Source of the DNA: Saccharicrinis sp050296935
GTDB lineage: Bacteria > Bacteroidota > Bacteroidia > Bacteroidales > Marinilabiliaceae
Assembly: GCA_050296935.1 (NCBI GenBank)
Contig: JBNKRV010000248.1
Span: 84,129-148,128 of the forward strand
Reading direction: 5' to 3'
DNA length: 64,000 nucleotides
Shown: piece by piece, positions 59,635-64,000 of the stretch
Layout of the letters: each line of letters starts with the position of its first letter
Position numbering within the stretch: position 1 is the stretch's first letter
Made by a program: the position numbers and the translations under genes
Notes under the pieces: model-generated
Databases searched by the model: none
Seen by the model: only the letters and a program-made list of their open reading frames with translations
Told to the model about the DNA's origin: nothing

Positions 59635-59728
59635 GTTATTTTTTTGCGATGCAAAGATAAGTTCTTTTTAATGTAATTTGCAAATAAAATAATAAAAAAA
59701 TAAATATAAATTTATTTCTTGCTGAATA

Positions 59729-60490
59729 TCAACCTCCTACATTAAAGGTTCTTCGTTTCAATTCAAAATCATTACCCAAATACAACCTCCTCACCTCTGA
59801 ATCCTCTGCTAATTCTTCCGCAGTACCAGCTTTCAGAATATTTCCTTCAAACAATAAATAGGCCCTATCGGTAATAGATAAGGTTTCATGTACATTATGG
59901 TCTGTAATCAGAATTCCAATGTTTTTATACTTTAACTTTGCTACAATTTCCTGAATATCCTGCACCGCAATGGGATCTACCCCTGCAAAAGGTTCATCAA
60001 GCAAAATAAATTTCGGATTAATGGCCAGAGCTCTTGCTATTTCGCAACGCCTTCTTTCTCCTCCCGACAGCTGAATACCCAGACTTTTGCGAATATGCCC
60101 TAAACTAAATTCATCTAAAAGCTCCTCTAAACGTTGTTTCTGGTATTCTTTTGTAAACTTAGTCATTTCAAGCACTGCCTTAATATTATCTTCAATACTC
60201 AGCTTTCTGAATACCGATGCCTCCTGAGCCAGATAACCAATTCCTCTTTGTGCTCTTTTATAAACAGGCTCATTGGTAATAATCTGGTCATTTAAATAAA
60301 TCTCCCCGGAATTAGGTGTAACCAATCCCACTGTCATATAAAATGTGGTTGTTTTACCGGCTCCGTTTGGCCCGAGTAATCCCACAATCTCACCTTGCTC
60401 TACCTTCACAGAAACTCCTTTTACAACAGTTCTGCTTTTGTATTTCTTTACAAGATTATCTGTATGTAATACTAAATTATTGTCCGACAT
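59729..60490 (-). CDS. lptB: lipopolysaccharide export ABC transporter ATPase
   Basis: The 253-residue ATPase has Walker A GPNGAGKTT, signature LSGGERRR, Walker B FILLDEPFAGVDP and the H-loop TDHNVHETL, with the C-terminal YLGNDFELKR typical of LptB. It powers lipopolysaccharide transport to the outer membrane. It lies 15 bases after tatC, probably co-transcribed. Confidence 0.93.
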   Translation of the reverse strand: MSDNNLVLHTDNLVKKYKSRTVVKGVSVKVEQGEIVGLLGPNGAGKTTTFYMTVGLVTPNSGEIYLNDQIITNEPVYKRAQRGIGYLAQEASVFRKLSIEDNIKAVLEMTKFTKEYQKQRLEELLDEFSLGHIRKSLGIQLSGGERRRCEIARALAINPKFILLDEPFAGVDPIAVQDIQEIVAKLKYKNIGILITDHNVHETLSITDRAYLLFEGNILKAGTAEELAEDSEVRRLYLGNDFELKRRTFNVGG

Positions 60491-60505
60491 ATTATTAATA
60501 GTATA

Positions 60506-61324
60506 TTATTCAACAGAAGCTTCTTCTTCCGCTTTGGCTTTTTTTCTTTCAATATTAGCTGCAATCAGAATACCTCCTTCATATAAAAATATTAAGGGGA
60601 AACATACCAAAACCTGACTGATTACATCAGGTGGTGTAATAATAGCTGCCAATAATAAACTTACAACAATGGCATGTCTGCGGTATTTTTTCAACATCCT
60701 AGCAGTTACTAAACCAACCTTTGCAAGAAAATAAATCAACATGGGTAACTCAAAAATTATACCACCTGCCAGTACTATGGAACTTACTGTTGAAATATAT
60801 GAACCTAAGTTTAAAATATTTTCCACTTTATCACTAACATGATAATTGGATAAAAAATGAATGGACAAAGGACAAATGATATAATAGGCAAACAAAACTC
60901 CAACCGAAAATAATATGGAAGCAAAAAAAATTGCTCCGCGGGAATGTTTCACTTCTTCCTGATACAATGCCGGTTTAATAAATCTCCAGAACTCCCAGAA
61001 AATATATGGAAATGCGACTAACAATCCGGCAATAAAAGAGATACGCAGATGCGTAGTAAATTGTCCTGACATTAAAATATTCTGAAATTTAATTTTCTCC
61101 TGATTAATACACAATGCCGGCATATTTAATTTCCCTGCCAGTTCGCATAAAGTTGCATTGGTAAAAAAATCAGGTTCGCTGGGACCAAAAATTACAACAT
61201 CAAAAAGAAATTCTTTGTATAAAAAGGCAAAAACTGAAACCACAAAAACAGAAACAAATGAACGAACTATATGCCACCGAAGTTCTTCCAGATGTTCCAA
61301 AAAAGTCATTTCATCATTCTTCAT
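60506..61324 (-). CDS. tatC: twin-arginine translocase subunit TatC
   Basis: The 272-residue membrane protein starts MKNDEMTFLEHLEELRWHIV, which carries the conserved FLEHLEELR motif, and has six helices with PYIFWEFWRFIKPALYQEE. TatC recognises twin-arginine signal peptides. The loop after helix one is longer than in E. coli and has two Cys (NATLCELAGKLNMPALCINQ), as in many Bacteroidetes. Confidence 0.94.
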   Translation of the reverse strand: MKNDEMTFLEHLEELRWHIVRSFVSVFVVSVFAFLYKEFLFDVVIFGPSEPDFFTNATLCELAGKLNMPALCINQEKIKFQNILMSGQFTTHLRISFIAGLLVAFPYIFWEFWRFIKPALYQEEVKHSRGAIFFASILFSVGVLFAYYIICPLSIHFLSNYHVSDKVENILNLGSYISTVSSIVLAGGIIFELPMLIYFLAKVGLVTARMLKKYRRHAIVVSLLLAAIITPPDVISQVLVCFPLIFLYEGGILIAANIERKKAKAEEEASVE

Positions 61325-61665
61325 TAAACACTATTGTTTGAGAAATATAAAAAACCAATACATCCATCCCATTTCATTCAAAAACAGAATGAAGTAATTA
61401 TCCTGCGAAGATAGTATAGTAAATTCACAAAGACAATAATTGAAATTAACAGATTTAATTATTACTTTCACCACAAACAATCCCTAAAACAATCTTACAT
61501 TCACCGGCCCGACTGGGTTAGCCTGAATAAGCAAAACAATTTTTGTTGAAAAGTATGTTTTTAATTGAAGAAGAAGTATTTTTGTTTGAAGTGACTGAAT
61601 TTGGAATAAGAAACTTTTAACCTTTGAATTTAATTTTCAATTCAAAAGGGGGTAAAAAAATTATT
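61325..61665. other. 341-base gap between tatC and recQ
   Basis: The region separates divergent genes. A TATTTTTG box at 61577 resembles a -7 element for recQ but lacks a TTG at the usual distance. AAAGGGGGT at about 61646-61654, shortly before the recQ start, is a possible Shine-Dalgarno sequence. Confidence 0.4.
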
Positions 61666-63846
61666 ATGGGAAAAAAGGTTGATCTTGGCGCTCATTTAAA
61701 AAAACATTTTGGGTTTGATACTTTTAAAGGGAATCAGGAAGACGTAATTAAAAACATTCTTAATGGGAATGATACTTTCGTATTAATGCCTACAGGTGGA
61801 GGTAAATCATTATGCTACCAACTACCGGCTTTAATTCTTCCAGGAACGGCTATCATTATTTCTCCACTAATTGCTTTAATGAAAAATCAGGTTGATGCCA
61901 TACGAAACATCAGTGAAGATGATGGCATTGCTCACTTTCTAAATTCATCATTAACAAAAGCTGCCATAACAAAAGTGAAGGAGGATATGCTTTCGGGCAA
62001 AACAAAACTGCTTTACGTTGCTCCGGAATCACTTACCAAAGAGGAGAATATCGAATTCCTTAAGCAAGTTGAGATTTCTTTTTACGCTGTTGATGAAGCT
62101 CACTGTATATCTGAATGGGGTCATGATTTCAGACCCGAGTACAGAAGAATCAGACCCATCATTGAAGAAATAGGCGAAAAACCTTTAATAGCACTTACTG
62201 CCACTGCAACACCAAAGGTACAGATAGACATACAAAAGAGTTTGGGAATGACTGGTTCAATGGTGTTTAAATCATCTTTTAACCGCCCGAATTTATACTA
62301 CGAAATACGCAATAAGAAACATGCTACCAAGCAAATCATTAAAATACTTAAAGAAAATACAGGTAAATCAACTATAATATATTGTTTAAGCAGAAAAAAG
62401 GTTGAAGAGCTGGCAGAGGTACTTTCCGTAAATGGCATAAAAGTTCGACCATATCATGCAGGTATGGATGCTTCTACACGGGCTGGAAATCAGGATGCCT
62501 TTTTGATGGAAGAGACTGATGTAATTGTAGCTACTATTGCATTTGGAATGGGAATAGATAAACCGGATGTGCGATTGGTAATCCATTATGACATACCTAA
62601 GAGTCTTGAAGGTTATTACCAGGAAACAGGACGTGCCGGTAGAGATGGTGGAGAAGGAAGATGCATCACATTTTATAGCTATAAGGATATTCAAAAGCTG
62701 GAAAAATTTATGCAAGGCAAGCCCATTGCCGAGCAAGAAATCGGGAAACAGCTTTTATTTGAAACAGTATCTTATGCTGAATCATCCATCTGTAGAAGAA
62801 AAATTCTTTTACATTATTTTGGAGAAAACTATAAAGAAGACAATTGCGACACATGCGATAACTGCGTTCATCCAAAAGAACAAAGTGAAGGAGAACCTTT
62901 TGTTTGCCTCTTGATAAAAACAATTCTGGCATTAAAAGAAAGATTTAAAGCAGATTATCTGGTTTCTTTCTTAGCTGGTAAAGAAACATCAGCCATTAAA
63001 TCATACAAACATCACGAACATGAACTTTTTGGTGCCGGCAAAGAGAAAGAAGAGAAATACTGGAATGCTGTAATAAGACAACTTTTAATTGCCGGATTCC
63101 TGATTAAAGAAATCGAAAACTACGGTATTTTAAAAGTTAGTGATGCCGGCAAAGAGTATCTTGAAAATCCTAAATCGTTCTTCATCACAAAAGAACATGA
63201 TTTTGAAATGGATGATATCGAAGAAAAATCTTCAGGAGGAACAGCATCTGTTGACCCTCATCTATTTAGCATGCTCAAGGATTTGCGTAAGAAGATTTCA
63301 AAAAGGAAGAACTTACCTCCTTTTGTTATTTTTCAAGATCCTTCGCTTGAGGCAATGGCTATTCACTACCCAATCTCAATTGATGAATTGATGAATATAC
63401 CGGGTGTTGGATCAGGTAAAGCAAACCGGTTTGGAAAAGAGTTTGTGGAACTGATAAAGAAACACGTTGAGGAAAATGAGATTGACAGACCGATTGACAT
63501 GGTTGTTAAATCAGTAGCCAATAAATCAAAGAATAAAATAGCAATCATTCAAAGTATCGACAGAAAAGTTCCGCTTAACGACATTGCTGAATCCCGTGGA
63601 CTGGAAATGGAAGAACTTTTAACTGAAATCGAATCTATTGTTTACTCCGGTACTCGTGTAAATATCGATTACTATATTGATCAGATAATGGATGAAGATC
63701 ATAGAGATGATATTTTCTATTATTACAAGGAGGATGCTGAAACCGATGATATAGGAAGTGCTTTGGAAGAATTAGGCGAGGATGAATATTCAGAAGAAAA
63801 TATTCGCCTTGTGCGCATCAAATTCTTATCTGAAGTTGGAAACTAG
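61666..63846 (+). CDS. recQ: ATP-dependent DNA helicase RecQ
   Basis: The 726-residue helicase has motif I TGGGKSLCYQLP, DEAH box AVDEAHCISEWGHDF, motif VI QETGRAGRDG, a zinc-binding region (CRRKILLHYFGENYKEDNCD then CDNC), a winged helix, an HRDC domain (about 545-620) and a C-terminal extension of about 100 residues common in Bacteroidetes. It unwinds DNA in recombination repair. The start at 61666 follows a good ribosome site; a TTG at 61624 is less likely. Confidence 0.95.
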   Translation: MGKKVDLGAHLKKHFGFDTFKGNQEDVIKNILNGNDTFVLMPTGGGKSLCYQLPALILPGTAIIISPLIALMKNQVDAIRNISEDDGIAHFLNSSLTKAAITKVKEDMLSGKTKLLYVAPESLTKEENIEFLKQVEISFYAVDEAHCISEWGHDFRPEYRRIRPIIEEIGEKPLIALTATATPKVQIDIQKSLGMTGSMVFKSSFNRPNLYYEIRNKKHATKQIIKILKENTGKSTIIYCLSRKKVEELAEVLSVNGIKVRPYHAGMDASTRAGNQDAFLMEETDVIVATIAFGMGIDKPDVRLVIHYDIPKSLEGYYQETGRAGRDGGEGRCITFYSYKDIQKLEKFMQGKPIAEQEIGKQLLFETVSYAESSICRRKILLHYFGENYKEDNCDTCDNCVHPKEQSEGEPFVCLLIKTILALKERFKADYLVSFLAGKETSAIKSYKHHEHELFGAGKEKEEKYWNAVIRQLLIAGFLIKEIENYGILKVSDAGKEYLENPKSFFITKEHDFEMDDIEEKSSGGTASVDPHLFSMLKDLRKKISKRKNLPPFVIFQDPSLEAMAIHYPISIDELMNIPGVGSGKANRFGKEFVELIKKHVEENEIDRPIDMVVKSVANKSKNKIAIIQSIDRKVPLNDIAESRGLEMEELLTEIESIVYSGTRVNIDYYIDQIMDEDHRDDIFYYYKEDAETDDIGSALEELGEDEYSEENIRLVRIKFLSEVGN

Positions 63847-64000
63847 TGTGAAGATTTGATATTACCCGAACTATTGCTTCTTTTGCCATTATATGTCCAC
63901 ACAAAAGGCTTAGCCCGTTCTTTATTATAAGTGTCAACATACTGTATTATTTGATTAGCCAACTGCTCTTTACTGTGCCAGACTGCACCTTTTAGAACAT
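63843..64000 (-). CDS. IS630-type transposase, C-terminal part
   Basis: Fifty-one residues run off the right edge: GAVWHSKEQLANQIIQYVDT, then YNKERAKPFVWTYNGK, the typical end of IS630/Tc1-like DDE transposases (AKPFxWTYxGK). Its TAG stop shares the palindrome CTAG with the stop codon of recQ, and no terminal inverted repeat is visible between them. It may be an old or domesticated copy rather than a complete insertion sequence. Confidence 0.8.
   Translation of the reverse strand, partial: VLKGAVWHSKEQLANQIIQYVDTYNKERAKPFVWTYNGKRSNSSGNIKSSH

Noticed and set aside
1..64000. CRISPR array, rRNA operon, complete insertion sequence or prophage
   Set aside because: No regularly spaced direct repeats with spacers, no rRNA sequence and no phage genes were seen; the one transposase is cut off by the window edge.

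Overview
The window is 64 kb of an AT-rich chromosome from a member of the Bacteroidetes, most likely the Marinilabiliales/Bacteroidales side of the phylum. The evidence is the gene types: a fused CcoN-CcoO oxidase subunit, DUF4492 in front of cydAB, paired DUF3857/transglutaminase proteins, an extended NrtB-type permease, a TonB receptor with a carboxypeptidase-like N-terminal domain, TAnnTTTG-type promoter boxes and weak ribosome binding sites. No phage or plasmid backbone is visible. Genus cannot be read from the sequence with confidence.

Layout. 1-9928: a high-affinity oxygen respiration locus, with the end of an NrfD-type membrane subunit, an unusual membrane-anchored cytochrome c, then ccoS, ccoNO, ccoQ, ccoP, ccoG, ccoH, a SafE/DsbD-like membrane protein and the copper ATPase ccoI. 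9996-15522: pssA, a GNAT acetyltransferase, a small membrane protein, an SGNH lipoprotein, a haem-domain chemoreceptor and a small hypothetical. 15884-19079: the cytochrome bd operon (DUF4492, cydA, cydB and a 47-residue CydX-like peptide). 19265-20466: a cold-shock gene surrounded by non-coding repeats. 20494-28073: a large TPR/MORN protein and two DUF3857 transglutaminase-like proteins, one with the catalytic Cys lost. 28334-29642: a DUF2147 protein and a metallo-beta-lactamase-fold protein.

29743-55849 is a nitrate assimilation island. It holds molybdenum cofactor genes (mogA/moaB, moaC, moeA, moaA, moaD, moaE, mobB, mobA), a nitrate-type ABC transporter (nrtA, nrtB, two ATPases), an outer-membrane porin, two FNR-like regulators with a complete set of putative [4Fe-4S] ligands, a nitrate reductase fused to a NirB-type flavin module, nirB and nirD. 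It is interrupted at 42840-47954 by a TonB receptor, a decayed stretch with a broken gene, and an AbiE-type toxin-antitoxin pair with two phased operators. 55973-63846 is housekeeping: clpX, clpP, tig, tRNA-Leu, lptB, tatC, recQ. The right edge carries the end of an IS630-type transposase.

Together the genes describe an organism that respires at low oxygen with two high-affinity oxidases (cbb3 and bd) and takes up nitrate through a porin and an ABC pump, reducing it to ammonium in the cytoplasm, probably under control of oxygen- or NO-sensitive regulators. The structures not explained by genes are a family of about 200-bp palindromic-ended repeats, a second repeat family, recurring TATCAAG-type repeats, a helically phased 11-bp array upstream of the TonB receptor, and long hairpins inside operons.
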